Source of the DNA: Hydractinia symbiolongicarpus
Lineage: Eukaryota > Cnidaria > Hydrozoa > Anthoathecata > Hydractiniidae
DNA: 64,000 bases
Reading direction: 5' to 3'
Assembly: GCF_029227915.1 (NCBI RefSeq)
Contig: NC_079880.1
Location: 13,348,001-13,412,000 of the forward strand
Under the pieces are notes generated by a model, which saw only the letters and a list, made by a program, of their open reading frames with translations, was not told where the DNA came from and searched no databases. Numbering within the stretch: position 1 is the stretch's first letter; every line of letters starts with the position of its first letter. A program made the translations under genes and the position numbers. Positions 1 to 12,109 of the stretch are shown here, piece by piece.

Positions 1-504
1 TGTAAAGAAACATGGTTTATAAATGTTCTGTATTGTACAACTCATAAGATAAAACGCTTCTTCCACAAAGAGCTGTTGATTTCTATTTTAAGCGAGATTA
101 CGCAAATTATATAATTATAGATGAGTTGCAAACACTTACAAAGGTCCGTATTTGCTCACATCCTGACAGGCAAAAAAGGACAACATAAGGTAGATTGGCT
201 ATTAACCATACTTTTAAGGAATAAAATATCAAAAAAAGAAATAGATGTGCAGCATGTTTTATTTCAGCGTAAGCTGTTTTTTTTCACTTGATTATTTCGA
301 TCATATACACCGCACCTATGTATAGTTAATTTATTAGGTTGTTATTATTTATTCAGCTGTTTTTTTGTATATACATTAAATTTTAAAATACTGCATTTAT
401 ATATGATACTTTCAATTAGGGAGAAAAGGAATTTGTAAAAATTAAGCCCAATAAACGTTTGAAAACTTGAAAATTTGATCGTTCATTCATTCTTAAAAAA
501 CAAA
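1..504. other. Non-coding AT-rich stretch
   Basis: No credible coding sequence or RNA gene is visible. Short A/T runs only. Confidence 0.5.
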
Positions 505-726
505 ATGGTGGATGACAAAAGGTCTGTAGTGCTGGTTGTGTTACCGAAGGGGCTTCTTGATTCAGATGATGAAAATCCAACACGTGGTAGAACAAAGGAG
601 TGGATAGGGAGAAAAAGGCAAAATTGATATTATAATAAGAAATTAAGAATCGAAGACAAGCTAGGATTTAGGAAAATGTTTAGAATGAACGTAGGAGATT
701 CATACTTAATGAGATTTTCCATTTGA
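505..726 (+). mobile_element. Degraded PIF/Harbinger-type transposase N-terminal fragment
   Basis: Read from ATG 505, the frame gives a stretch containing TRGRTKEWIGRKRQN, a stop, then YYNKKLRIEDKLGFRKMFRMN. This pattern (RG-T-WI-RR, then YYN, then ED--GF--M-RMN) is what I know from the start of HARBI1-like DDE transposases. In-frame stops show it is dead. No terminal repeats were located. It could be a chance resemblance because only about 70 residues match. Confidence 0.45.
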
Positions 727-1547
727 CTTCACCTGATCAAATTCATTTCACACATTCAAATGCTTACGTAACACATTTCGAACGTTCTAAGTTTGTAGAT
801 GTTGGACATAACATACCACCAAATCAAGCCAACATGAAAGATGACGCATTTCCCTCAGAGACTTGATTTGATCCTACTGACATTGTAGGATGAAATGGTT
901 GAAAGCAATGCAATTTTTTTCTTTTTTCTGGAAATTTTTAAAATTTTTAAAATGCGCAAACCAGATCAACACTTTATCCAACATCACAAAAAATGAAGGT
1001 TTCCTGAAATGTTCGCCTGATTTGCCTTGGCCTTACCTTGCGTGTGTTGACTTCCGCTGATTATTCATATGGGTTCAATCTCACATAACAGCAGTTCCTT
1101 ATTGAACAGAAGTTTAAAGGGTTTTTGTAGCTCAAATGGAAGCTTTTTAGCACTCTAGAACCGTCATGTTTTGACAGGGTAAATTTATTGGAATTAATGA
1201 GGCTAACCACATATAATATAGATCACTACTTTTTGTGACCAAGACAACAGAATTGAAGGCACTGTTTTCCATTTGGAAAGTACAAATTGTATTTAACAAT
1301 TTGCTCAAGGTTGCCCTCATACTTATGGCGTTTTTGGCCAGGTGACACGCATTCTAATCTACCATACTGAACACAAAAGTTACGAAAAACACATATTTGA
1401 TTAAGGTGCATAATGTGGTTTTACATTCTTAAAGGGTCATTCAAGAGTAGTTTTTACGTATCATAATTTAGCTATACCACATTATTTTAAGCTCATGAAA
1501 CACAATGCAAAAACATAGGGTCGTAAGGAAAATGACGAAGCCCTAAA
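727..1547. other. Non-coding stretch
   Basis: The first part may be further decayed transposase sequence. The rest holds no feature I can name; the 61-codon open frame near 1226-1411 on the minus strand has no recognisable family. Confidence 0.4.
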
Positions 1548-1770
1548 TTTTTTTATCTTTTTTAAATATTCTATATATTTCCAAACTTAATCTCCCAAAA
1601 ACAATAATTACATTAACGGTTGCCACCATTATCAAACAAAAGTCCAATTGGTCATTTGTGACTTCACACGTCGTACATAAGCTCACTTCTTGAAAACTTT
1701 ATTGCTGGTTCGAGTGTTGAAGAATTTAACAACATGCGAAAGTAGGTAAACAAAGTAGAATTTCCAGATA
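1548..1770 (+). repeat. Dispersed repeat, related to 44.7-45.0 kb
   Basis: This block aligns by eye with 44,732-45,030, and so also with its tandem copy near 50,600-50,890. Shared stretches include AATTACATTAACGGT, CCATTATC-AACAAAAG, TTTGTGAC-TCACAC and GTCGTACATA. Copies differ by substitutions and small gaps. It lies in the same orientation and outside the larger inverted duplication, so it is probably an independent mobile repeat. It has no coding capacity. Confidence 0.55.
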
Positions 1771-2479
1771 TAGGCGCCATTTGATAAAATAGTTCAGATT
1801 TAGAACATATATCAGTAAAAAGACCCTAGTAGCAACAGTACAAACGAGCAAATACCTTAAAGAATAAAGAGGTATTTTCCCCTTTTAGTTTTGGATTGGT
1901 GACTTAAATTTATTTCCACGATGCAACAAAGAAAAGAAGCAACTTGTGTTTTAGGAAATATTTAAAAATTGTATAATAAAATTTAAAAAGAAAGAGTTTT
2001 GTTAATCATTATGAATTGAACTTTCTTCTTCTGACTGTAGCTAGAGGTAGCTATCTAGCTAGCTAGCTAATGATTCGTTTAAAGGATGACAGCAAAAATA
2101 ATTTTCCATGATGGCCACAGGCACCAAAAAGTAATTTAGTTAGCTATCTACATCAAACCAAGGAAAAAACGTAAATATAACTTTCAAATCATCCATACCT
2201 TCGCAACTCACATTTCTTCTGCTGTATGAAAAGGATGCCACAAACATGGCAATTTAAGCTGATAATTTGGTACTTTAAAATCTTCTTTTTAATGAAGCCA
2301 TAAATAGAACACGTTTTTGCGCATTATAAACGTTCAAATTAATATAATGTGCCTTCAAAAGGTATATACAAGCTTTCCAAGTCCAAATATTTAGAGAAAT
2401 AGCATGCCAGCTAAGCCAATTAATATCAAGACTTAGTATAAACTATGTATTTGTGTTAGGTTTGTAAAATACACGATAA
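1771..2479. other. Non-coding, with a short AGCT-type microsatellite
   Basis: A short run of CTAG/AGCT units sits near 2041-2070. No other feature was recognised. Confidence 0.45.
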
Positions 2480-2895
2480 TTCAAATTAGCCGATAGCCGT
2501 TTTCTAATTGCTTGAGTGTACTTCCCAGTCTTTCGCTTCCGGCAAACGGAAAATCGGGAAATAACGGGGAGGGGGGGGGGGGGGGACGAAAGACGGGATA
2601 TGGGGTACAAGGCCTATTTATTGGCATTTTTAGGTAACATTTATAAGAGCTGCTTGGTCCAAACTTATTTGTTTTATTAGACAAAAAAATAACCTATCTT
2701 TTCTTGAAAAAATATTAGTCATATCTCCTTAAGCTGATTTTATATGATTTTTTTTCTATCGAAATTTTGAGAATCTCAATAATTCTATGGGTATACTTTG
2801 CGTAGCAAACGTGCTCCACAATTTCGCTTCGCTTGCTTCGCTTGCTTCGCTTGCTTCGCTTGCTTCGCTCGCAAAGCTCAATTGCTTCGCAATAA
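2480..2895 (+). repeat. Dispersed repeat with poly-G core, copy 1 of 3
   Basis: Related copies lie at about 14,460-14,862 and 32,480-32,880. The shared order is: CCGTTTCT..., a G-homopolymer of 10 or more, AAACTTATTTGTTTTATTAGA, TGATTTTATATGATTTTTTTTCTATCGAAATT, GCAAACGTGCTCCACAATTTCGCTTCG, and AAAGCTCAATTGCTTCGCAA in part. The copy here is the most diverged and its 3' part is expanded into a 9-bp minisatellite. Family not recognised. Confidence 0.6.
2824..2871 (+). repeat. 9-bp minisatellite (CTTCGCTTG)n
   Basis: About five near-perfect units of CTTCGCTTG. The related repeats near 14.8 kb and 32.85 kb have only the TTCGCTTCGCTCG seed, so the expansion is specific to this copy. On the minus strand it reads as an RSK repeat, which is a composition artefact and not a protein. 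Confidence 0.75.
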
Positions 2896-2988
2896 ATGCT
2901 AATAGTAGTAATAGTAAATAATCTTGTTTTCACACAAAAAAAATTTAAAATAAATCTGGGTCAGGACCAATACAAAATCGTTGAACTA

Positions 2989-3191
2989 CAATCCCGGTCA
3001 AAATATATTGACAGTAAGCTACAAAAAGTGCAGTGTAATCCTTTTCTACCCCCTCTCCCCCATTATCAATGTTTGGAAACGTGTTAGCACAACTTTTGAA
3101 CATTGGTACTGGGGGAAAGGGGGATTTGTACTTATCTTGCTCTTGCTACACGTGTAAAAGGATTTACTGCCATTATTTTTGACCGGGATTG
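2989..3191. mobile_element. Small TA-flanked inverted-repeat element (MITE)
   Basis: Left end CAATCCCGGTCAAAA and right end TTTTGACCGGGATTG are perfect inverted repeats. Each is flanked by TA (2987-2988 and 3192-3193), as expected for a Tc1/mariner-type target duplication. The 203-bp interior has no open frame of note. It is a non-autonomous element; the mobilising family is inferred from the TA only. Confidence 0.65.
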
Positions 3192-3315
3192 TAGCTATGT
3201 CTATTGATTTGTGCAGCTTACTTTTTTGTTTAAAAAATTTTATTAAGCCTAGCTTAACAAATGAAACCTAAACATGCGATCTTATATATTTTTCTAATTC
3301 TTGTATCTTCTTTAG

Positions 3316-3856
3316 ATAAAATTTGTCTCGGTGATTCAATCAATGTGTTCATCTTGTATGAGCATGTTATGTTTTATAACGTGCTAAAGTATATGAAACA
3401 CAGAAAGCAAGTCTTCCAATTATTGTCGGCGCGATACATGAAGACAATCCTGGAAAATACAACTTCTAGTTCCCCACCAGACAAAGTCATAGCGATTTTG
3501 TGTTATACTCAGAATCGACATTTCAATCAAAGCTTCGAAAGCAGGATGGGTATTCCTTAAATAGACCTATGTACTATCATAGACACGACTTGTTATGGCA
3601 TATTCAAAGTGCAATTAGAGATGACTTAACCGAGGATTATAACTCATTGCCCAAAATCAAAGTATTATTGATCCCGCACCTAAACAAATTACAGAAAAGA
3701 CCATTATAGTTAATTTTGCTATAAGTTACAGGATGATATGAACCAGGAGAAGTTTATTATAAACAAAACATTGGAAATTTATCAGTATGGTTTTTATCAA
3801 GTTAACAAATTTATTCGTTTGCTGAACGAAAAAAGGAAGAAAATTTCTGTGTGCTG
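3316..3856 (+). pseudogene. Broken copy of the VWA-like terminal exon
   Basis: This is homologous to the intact minus-strand exons at 48,274-48,851 and 54,138-54,715. It starts after a pyrimidine-rich tract and AG, keeps LGDSINVFILYEHVMFYNV, and ends at a matching stop in KISVC-type sequence. It is broken: a 2-base insertion in the GTCGGCGCGATACATG stretch shifts the frame, and a deletion near 3,670-3,700 removes the strand and helix that follow the IKVLL motif. Several short frames replace the single one of the intact copies. It is part of the inverted duplicate. Confidence 0.8.
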
Positions 3857-5818
3857 AAGTTACAAACAACTAGAGTTATGTCATTAATGTAAGAAATAAT
3901 GTTAGTTAAATAATGCTGAGACAGCGAATTGTGTAATTATAGCCCTTCTGTTCCCTACCACCTGTAGAGTGTGTGGTCTTGCTTATTATTTTGGAGAAGA
4001 TATATCTTTAAATCTATTGACTTTTTAGACACTCCAGAAAGTAGATTAAATCTCCTACAAGATGAAAGAGTTGCAGGGTCGCCGACGCACGACCTTCCCG
4101 GACAAAACGAGTTAATAACAAGAAAATGTTTGAAGTTGCCTTTTTTCCAGTATGAATTTTACATTTTACAATTTCTTTTAATTATCTTGATGGTTGTAAA
4201 AGTGCAGCGACATCACGGCGTACAACATGCGTTGACAAGTATATGTGAAAACATACGATCACGTTAAGTTAAACATGGTGATAAGGAGCGGGACAAGAAC
4301 TGTAAATTATTTCTTTCCTTTGAAAAATTAAAGGCCATTAGAGTCTGAAAAGCAAGATAAAGGGAGAGAAGAGAAATTCAAGGAATAATGCTGGTTAAAT
4401 AAAGATTTTGTTTTACAGGATGAAACAGACGTGGTATATGGGTTTGCTTTGTAAGAGAGTCTACAATCACGAACAAAATAGAACGAGACAGCACGGCTAA
4501 TTTCAAATTTAGCCGGCACTAGTGATCACATTGGTTGTTTCTATAATAGATTCGGGCATTTTAAATTTTTCAAAGTTTAATTGTTAATTTTTACAGCGGA
4601 CTCAAAACGTTATTTAAGAAAATCAAGCTATTTTATTTCTTACGAATTTTGCGACCTTCGTGGACCGCGATGTAGATTATTTTGAGGGCGTTGTGAGGAC
4701 GCGCTAAAGAATGCTACTAGCGAATTTCAGACATTTTCTACCTGCCCTACGCGTGCTCAAAAGTAGAGATTTTGAGGTGATGATAAGTTAGATGAAAATT
4801 TTTTAACATAGTGTCACCTAACTTTTGTTAGTATCAAGTAAGTAGAAAGCGTCTCGAATGAAAACGTTTGCACATATAATCACAATGCTAGCAACAATTT
4901 TTAAAAAATCTTTTTTAAGGTATTCATTACCTTTTCAACACATTAATTAAAAACAAAACAAATAACGCTTGTGTTACTCCCACCTCTAGAGTTACTTTTA
5001 CTAGTATGCATATAATACTAACCTACAAATTAAATACTGCATATGTGATAATTTCTTTTGCCTTGATCTCTTTTTTTTGTTTTAGTTTGTCTTAGTTGTT
5101 AGTCTCTTAGTTTGTTTCGTACTCCCTTTAAGCTGCATTTCTATCAATAATGCACATTTTTGTTGCTCAATATTAAATCGATGGTTGAATCAGAAGTTTC
5201 GGGGATGAATTTTTATAAACTTGTTACTTTTAAATGTCTTACTGAGAGCAAACGTATTTAAAAATTTAGCACGCGAAATAGTGCAAAATTGAACATCAAG
5301 AAAAGAAAAACACGCATATTTTTATTCACAGTACATTTTGAAATCAAATTTGTCTTACATAAAAAACAGCAATTAAACTATGTCCTATAAAGCAGTGTAA
5401 AAAAAGCGTGACCTAAAAAAAAGGGAAACTGTAATCGAAAGTCAATCTAGACCACGGTCGAATCCGTCTGGGAAAATTTCAACTTTTGAAATACAGTCAC
5501 AGCTTGCAAATTGATGAAAATGTATGATTAAATTTTGGAGTTTTTCTGATTTTTCCCTGATAAATATATATGTCTACTACTTTTAAAATTGTTCTCAATC
5601 AAGAGACATAAAACTTGTAAAAATGTAAACAGTGCAAAAAATAATCAAAAATACACTTAAGTCAATTGTATCTCTAAAAAGAATTTTTGTGAATTGCAGT
5701 TTACAAAATGATGCAATAATGTTTGTTATTCCTTATTTGTTTTATTTTTCTTTTAGACAAAAAAATCATTCTAATTATCGCTTAAAATAAGTCATGTCCT
5801 TCTAAAGATCTTTCTTGT
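3857..5818. other. Duplicated 3' flank, non-coding
   Basis: This corresponds to the region between the membrane exon and the VWA-like exon in the 42-49 kb copy (reverse of about 46,630-48,270). The two genes converge here, so it holds both 3' flanks. No conserved open frame is shared between the copies. Confidence 0.55.
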
Positions 5819-8800
5819 TTAATCTGTATAGCCCTTGTTTACTAATGAGCCACTCTTCCCAGCTGCGCCAATAGATACTTTAGCATTGGCTTCTGAGTTA
5901 TAAACGACAGACGCTTGAGAATTTGATTTGATATCTACTGATTTTCTGTATTTCTTTCTGTAAATACAGACAGTAACACCAAAAATCGTCAAAATTAATA
6001 CCACCACACCAATAACAACAGCTATGATAACCATGGAGATCCCGTCACTCGACGAAGAAGATCGGCCAGGCGTTTCTAAAAACAACTTGTGTTTTGATAG
6101 CTGAAAGGCTAGGTCTTTGTACTCCTAACCAAGGAGGTATACAGAGAGAAGTAAATTCATCTCAGGAGTTTCTATTGAAACCATCCGTTGCCAATCAGAA
6201 CGTTTCTGCATTGTTTTCAAAGCCTCGCGCGAAAATTATAAAAGTAGCCGTTGCACATTGTTATTTCTGCATAAATTTAAATTATCTTTCTAGTGTCACA
6301 CATTCGTTTATTTTGTTTTGTTTACAATCAGTAATTAAAAATAAAAAGCTAAGAAATAAAAGCAAATCGTCACCCAACGAACAACGCATAATAAAAGATA
6401 AGAAGAAATAATTAATATCTTCATTTGTTCTATGAAGAAACAATAGGCCACGGATAACCGATTCTTTACCGAAAATTCATTGACTTTAGTGAAAAAATAT
6501 GTACTAATATGCAACCCCTTCTGCAGTAATATTTTTTCACAACACTGTGCTAGGAGGGAACATACAGAAATGTCTACAAGATACAAAATTATATATCTCC
6601 GGGCAACAGTTTACACAATACAAGCTCTAAACAATAGCTGTTTCTTTTTGCAAGTAGAAAAATAAACTTCACCAGCATTATTTTTTTATACCTCAATGGA
6701 GCTACGTATTTTCTTTATCTTAGGCATATTTCATATTATGTTTTTTCAAAGTTCTGTTGTCATTATGTAAAAACACAGCAAAAGCGGCGCAACTGTTGGG
6801 TTTCAAAGGAGCACGTAAATAACAATTGAAAAATGAATAGAGCTTAAATGATCATCGCTTAAATGTAGCTCTTCTTTTTAAACAATCTCGATATAACGAA
6901 ATTAGGTTAAAAAATGATCTCAAGCATGCTTTATTTTAACGGTAACGCCCTAAAAAGATAAAAGCAATATTGCGGCGTTAATTGAATGAACTTGATTGAC
7001 CTCATCTCAGTGGATTTCCTTTCCTTTCGAATCTGGTCTGCATTTTATTGCAACACCAAGGTGGCAACACCTTGAGGATTACTAGTTAGTCCGAATACAT
7101 ACATATATGTGAATTCTTTTGGAGTCAGTTGTTTATAAAAAGCATTATATATTATCCCACTTCCAAAAAAATGCAATACCTTCTCCTTCCCCACGTAAAG
7201 GGCAAAATTTTTCAAAGTATTTTTTTCACATATTTTATCTCATGTCCAAAACACATGTCAATAAGATCGTCGACGGTTTATGTCATCCCTTCTCCTCTCC
7301 TCCTTTTCTGTGCTGACGGGCTTAATTTTTTATTGCTATCTTACAATATGTGAATCTTAAAAAGTAATGTTTAAGATAAACTTACTTTTAATCTCGCAAA
7401 GCTTTCCCTCAACAGCTTCATCACACCTAAAATGTGTCATACGTATATTTAAAATAATATAATATACTTGTTGCTAAGTTGTAACAAATTTCCAGCAAAT
7501 CCTCACCTTGAATTTTACCTCAAAAAAAAAGATTCAAATATTTTATTAATTAGAAATCCTGGAATCTGACTGCTTCTAGAGTTGACTACTTACTCGACTA
7601 GGCGTTAAGTAAAAATAAAGAAACTAATACACACTTTTCCCCTTTACATCCATCAGGACACTTGCAAATACTTTGACTATTCTTCCAGATACATATGCCA
7701 CCATTCTGTCCTTCACATGCGCATATCTCTACTTTAACAGCGAAGTTTTGTGTGGCGCCTAAACCACATGGATCAATAGCTTTAACTTTAAATTCATATC
7801 TTCCAGCTTCAGTAGGATCCCACGTAAGTACACCATGTGAAGAGATTGTCATGCCATGACTGTCACCAACAAGCTCATATCGCAGCGTCTGCTTCTCCGG
7901 GTCAGACGCAGAAACCACATAACGCCACTTTTGTAATCTGAACGTCTTTAAGTTGTTCACAGGAGCTTTAATTATTGGCGGTTTGTTTACTAAACCAATA
8001 CAGATAGTGCTTTAGAGGAAGTTACATTCTCAATATTCATGCCAAAGACAGATACTGTAGATGCTTTTTAGCAATAACATGTCTAATATTACCCTGCATA
8101 TACTATGTTTATACAGCAAAAGCTCATAAAATAAAGTAGTTTTACGCGGGTATCCTACAGGATCGCTTGAAATAAATGATAGGTTTACACGCGATAACAT
8201 GGCTGCTTTTTATGTAAAGAATGTTTAGCATGAGCGCCATCTTTTAAAATATAGGGCCTTCGACCATGAACGCTTTAACAAAAACCGTCCTTTAGTTTAT
8301 TGCATACCTGTTCTTTTAACAAAACCAGATCCGTTTTTCTTTGGATCACAAATTTGACACCAGTTATTTGGATTTGTATCACCTGGTGTAAAACAGTAGT
8401 TGTTGACTTTGCAGGTGTTTCTCTACAAAAAGAATTTGTTTTTAGCAAAAATATGTGTTTGGACATTATCAACGCATTCTATGAAGTTTTGATCACCTTC
8501 CAAAAGCAACTTTTATAGTCTTTGCTGCAATTCATACACTTTGAATCATAAACCAGAAACAATGTCTTCTTTTTACTAAATTTTTCTCCATCGTTTGAAA
8601 CTGCTATTAAAAAACCACCAGTCGGTTTGCCGGTTGATTTACTAGGATTTCCATCAATCTCAACGGGAACGTAAGGTAAAAGACAAGTTATTTCACCAAA
8701 ACTAAGTAACTGACCAACACCATCGGTTTTTTGAGTTGTTTCAACATATGACCTTTCATGAATCTACAACAAAAGCAAGATTAGTCTTATATCAGTGTCT

Positions 8801-9348
8801 CACAATTGGCCACTATAACTCATAAAAGTTTAAAATAAAAATCTAGTATCAGGAAAGTATATAATGGAGTAGGAGACATACGATCACTTCTGTCATTTGA
8901 CAAGTCAAGTTCTCTGATTCCATAAAATCCTTTCCCATCACTCTAGTTCGGATGCAGTCTCGTTTTCTAATATCACAAAGACCATGCATAGGAATGCCAA
9001 TCAAAACAGGAGCTTGCCCTAATTTAATACATTTTAGTAAATACGTCAAATGTTCAAGCCGCACATTTAGCAGCTTTAACATTTTTCAAAATTGAAAAAT
9101 GACAAACCTTTCTTCAATGAACAATCTGCAGAAACATATTCTGAATCACAAATGCAAGTTGCATTTTGACAGGTTCCATGGCCACTACACTCATTTGGAC
9201 AAAGACTGTTTCCAATCTCCTCCGGAGGGGCAATTGCACCTGTTGAATCGTTTTTCCAGTATTTTAGATCAGTTAAAGTTTTTTCCTTGCAGTCACTCTT
9301 CATTGCATCCAAAGCAGAAGCAATACCTATTTGGTAAACATCGGTTGC
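5819..9348 (-). pseudogene. Orphan 3' half of a VWDE-like membrane receptor gene (seven intact exons)
   Basis: Seven exons match receptor exons 13-19 one for one with identical lengths: 9348-9108 (241 nt), 9018-8882 (137), 8763-8497 (267), 8422-8308 (115), 7989-7635 (355), 7426-7386 (41) and 6075-5819 (257, to the stop). Each has AG/GT borders and agreeing phase. They encode an EGF module (NECSGHGTCQNATC), Cys-rich segments, the Ig/cadherin-like fold with a second EGF, a membrane helix and the tail ending SLVNKGYTD. I see no stop or frameshift. Exons 1-12 are absent upstream on this strand: copy A middle exons lie on the other strand. It is therefore either a broken gene remnant or part of a rearranged gene. 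Intact reading suggests recent origin or continued use. Confidence 0.75.
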
Positions 9349-9360
9349 CTGCAATGATAT

Positions 9361-9806
9361 AAAAACAAATTTATCCCGAAAAAAATTTGACTGAAATATG
9401 AGAAAATTAACCGTGTTAAAAGTACTACATTTCCGTTTTCTTAAACGGAAGACTTCGTCGGTTGTGTGGTTACTGATAATTCTATTAATAGTTGTAAGTC
9501 CTGTGACTACGTAGGGTGGGAATTCAAATGTTAGATAAAAACAAACATAACAATAATGTAAACAAAAAGTAAATACGTAATATTTTTGTACCTATTATCA
9601 AAAACCATTTTGGTTATTTCAATGAAAAATGAATACTGAATGAACTCATTTAATTTATTTAAAACGTCGAGAAATAAAAAGTACGTAAAAGAATGAGGAA
9701 TAATAATAGCGATTTTGCGTATAAAGAGGATCCTGCATAATTTCTATTTTTCCCTAAGAATAAAACCTAACTGTTTCCATTACTTCTCCCAACAAATCGT
9801 CGAGCT
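9361..9806. other. Non-coding stretch beyond the inversion breakpoint
   Basis: It does not match the sequence upstream of exon 13 in the 42 kb copy, so a rearrangement break lies near 9,360. Nothing else recognised. Confidence 0.4.
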
Positions 9807-10066
9807 AAAGGCCGGTTCACACTTCACTCGCCGTAGTCGCACGAAAAAGCGACCATGCATCTACACATGCGCAAAATCTATTTTATTATACTACGTAATT
9901 TTCGCTCATTCGCTAGCATTTGTCGCACTCGTTGAATCTTGTCAGCTACCACGGCGAATGAGTATTATCGACCAATCAGATGTCGTATTTTTGCTAGTTG
10001 CAGCTAAAAATAAAAACACACGGGGACAAAAACCGACCACAGCGAATGACTGTGAACCAGCATTAA
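9807..10066. mobile_element. Inverted-repeat element (MITE-like), about 260 bp
   Basis: The left end GGCCGGTTCACACTTCACTCG and the right end CGAATGACTGTGAACCAGC are imperfect inverted repeats of about 20 bp around the shared core GGTTCACA. The interior is GC-richer than its surroundings. No transposase is present. The open frame across it (9715-10092) reads through the ends and is not a gene. The superfamily is not clear. Confidence 0.5.
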
Positions 10067-10392
10067 CGTTTAAAAATATTACTGTGGCCTAGAAAGAAGT
10101 ACGAGTATAGTTTAGTTTAAGTTTTGCAACGAAAATAAATTACAGGTTTAGATTTTTAAGACTGTGAAGCATTACAGAAGCTTCCCACTGGTTTATGCCG
10201 CTCAGATTTGTGCCCAGTCTAAAAATAATATTTCTGAAGCTCTAAAAACACCTTTTGCCTTTTACCGTTCCTCACAACATAAAATTTGTTTCCTAAGGGC
10301 AGACCACATCATCGAAGCGCGCTAATATTTTTGACACTAAACAATCTGCTTCATGAAACAATGCAGGAATTGGAGTGTGCTCATTCCAGATA

Positions 10393-10517
10393 GTACTGGC
10401 GTAAAGCAGTAACAAGTCTCCATGGATTTTAATGACAGGAGGAACCCCGTGGATGTTTTTAGGTACTGGCGTGAAGCAGTAACAAATCTCCATGGATTTT
10501 AATGACAGGAGGAACCC
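10393..10517 (+). repeat. About 65-bp tandem duplication found only in copy A
   Basis: The unit TACTGGCGT-AAGCAGTAACA followed by CTCCATGGATTTTAATGACAGGAGGAACCCC occurs twice in a row here but once in copy B (near 28,238-28,300). The surrounding minus-strand open frame (IHGVPPVIKIHGDLLLLYAS) is shared by both copies but has no family I recognise. Confidence 0.7.
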
Positions 10518-12109
10518 CTTATATACTTAGATATATAATCCGTAATAATTGTTGGAAGTCTCGGAAAGACAAATATGTGTCATGGGACAGTAGCAAACCA
10601 AAAGAAAAGAGGTGATTTGACATCACAAATATAATCCTGGCGTCATTAATTTTATATATGTCCAACGTGACAATGACAAGTACAATAAGATAAGGGGAGA
10701 AAATTCGTTACAAATAATCTATATTAAAAAGTGAATAAGAAAAATCTTTTTTTAATTTTTAACTACTTTCTAACTCCTACTAAATGTTGTTTTAGGAATG
10801 TAAATAAAACTTTCCACAACTCCTCTCAATTGTGAAAAAATTAAAGTCATAAAATGCAGTTCTTATGATCTAGAACAAATTTATTAAAATTAAACTGATT
10901 GGGTGGTAAAATTATCATCCACATCGAATCCCCTCCCCCAAATAAAAAATGGAGAAATTTTTTTAATTCGTTTATATTTATTTATTTACCTTTACCTATC
11001 TATATAATTTACAGTCAAAAATGTATAGCTCAACTGGAAGTATATCACGTATCACTAAACAATGTTCCACGGTTACTAGAATGCTCAAAGAAAACTTTTT
11101 TTCTAATCTTTATGATCACATGATACTGGACAAGTTTAATCAATAGCATCTTGTTTTCATGAACTAATGAGATCCAACTCTCGAATCGTCCATTTAAATT
11201 CTATTTAAACTTCTATTGAAAACGGAGTTCTTTGAAGCTATACGAGATGCAAAGTTCATTGGATATACACTGATTTAAAGCATACTTGCGTTTGTTTATG
11301 TTTTTGAAAGTGCATTAAAATACATATTTCCTGAAGGGCCTACGTCGCTTTTGAATTTTATTAGCCAATCATCTTTGGATCACATGTAACCATTAAAAGC
11401 ACGAGAGAAATATTTGTTGTGAAAACTGCCTTAAACATAAGATATACATGACTTCTTCTAAAAATTATTATCAACCATTGATACTTGCACAGTTTATGGG
11501 CTTATTTCTGACATACTCTTAAGCAACATTTTTGTAAAAAACGCGGGCCCGAGCCATTATGATTCTTTTGTTTTTTGTTTTATTTCTGTATGCTAAAGTT
11601 TTGCTTATTTGAGATCTCTTATCGCAAGAAAAGGAACACATAAAGTGAAGGACGAAACGTCTTTATAGAATGATGTACTTGTAGAAGAATTCTAGATCTA
11701 TTACATCTTAATTTTCCAGTCGTTCTCAAAAATGTTTTTATCTGGAATTAAAGAATTTTTGTTTACAAAGTAATTTTTTTTTAAATTTATCTACAAACAC
11801 CGGCACACAACACTTGGCAATTCTTTGCATGAATTAAATTGATTGACAATTGGTCCGAATTGGCCAACCACAATTCCTTTCTTAAATCACTCTAACTTTC
11901 TGCAAATTAAAGACGAGTTCGTTCTCTTTGAATGCAGCACCTTTTTCTGCATCACGCATGATTTCAATAGCTCTAAAGAAGATGTATCTCCTCTTCTTTT
12001 ATACCTCTATGTTATACATAAGGCTTATTGAGACACATTTCGTTCTTAATAGGACTAACTTTGTATTTAATTTCAACAAATGTAACAACAAGGGTTAAGA
12101 GTGAATTCA
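10518..12109. other. Non-coding repeat-rich stretch of copy A
   Basis: It includes an A/T-rich repeat with the CCCCTCCCCCAAATAAAAAATGGAG motif near 10,930. About 11,640-11,840 is a dispersed repeat that also occurs at 29,650-29,860 and, diverged, at 40,366-40,690 (shared AAACGT-TTTATAGAATG, CTTAAT-TTCCAGT-GTTCTCA). No gene seen. Confidence 0.5.

Larger units (their letters stand above)
3240..9360 (-). repeat. Inverted duplicate of about 42,139-48,920
   Basis: Reading this block on the minus strand gives the same order as 42.1-48.9 kb on the plus strand: receptor exons 13 to 19, their introns, the 3' flank, then the VWA-like exon on the other strand. Non-coding stretches also match. For example 3,951-4,080 matches the reverse of 48,050-48,180 (the AGTAGATT-AATCTCCTACAAGAT stretch), and 5,445-5,505 matches the reverse of about 46,975-47,055. 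Similarity stops just beyond the exon 13 acceptor near 9,360. Copies are clearly diverged, unlike the 5.86 kb tandem pair. Confidence 0.85.

Noticed and set aside
2715-2933. Minus-strand frame with an RSK-repeat protein
   Set aside because: It is the translation of the 9-bp CTTCGCTTG minisatellite within a dispersed repeat; the other copies do not keep it.
7598-7634. Extension of inverted exon 17 past its donor to the stop at 7,598
   Set aside because: The frame continues past the GTGTGT donor into the intron. Exon length and phase match copy B only if it ends at 7,635.
8275-8518. Open frames on both strands over inverted exon 16
   Set aside because: They are off-frame shadows. The true frame (RNTCKV, NNWCQICDPKK) lies at 8,422-8,308.
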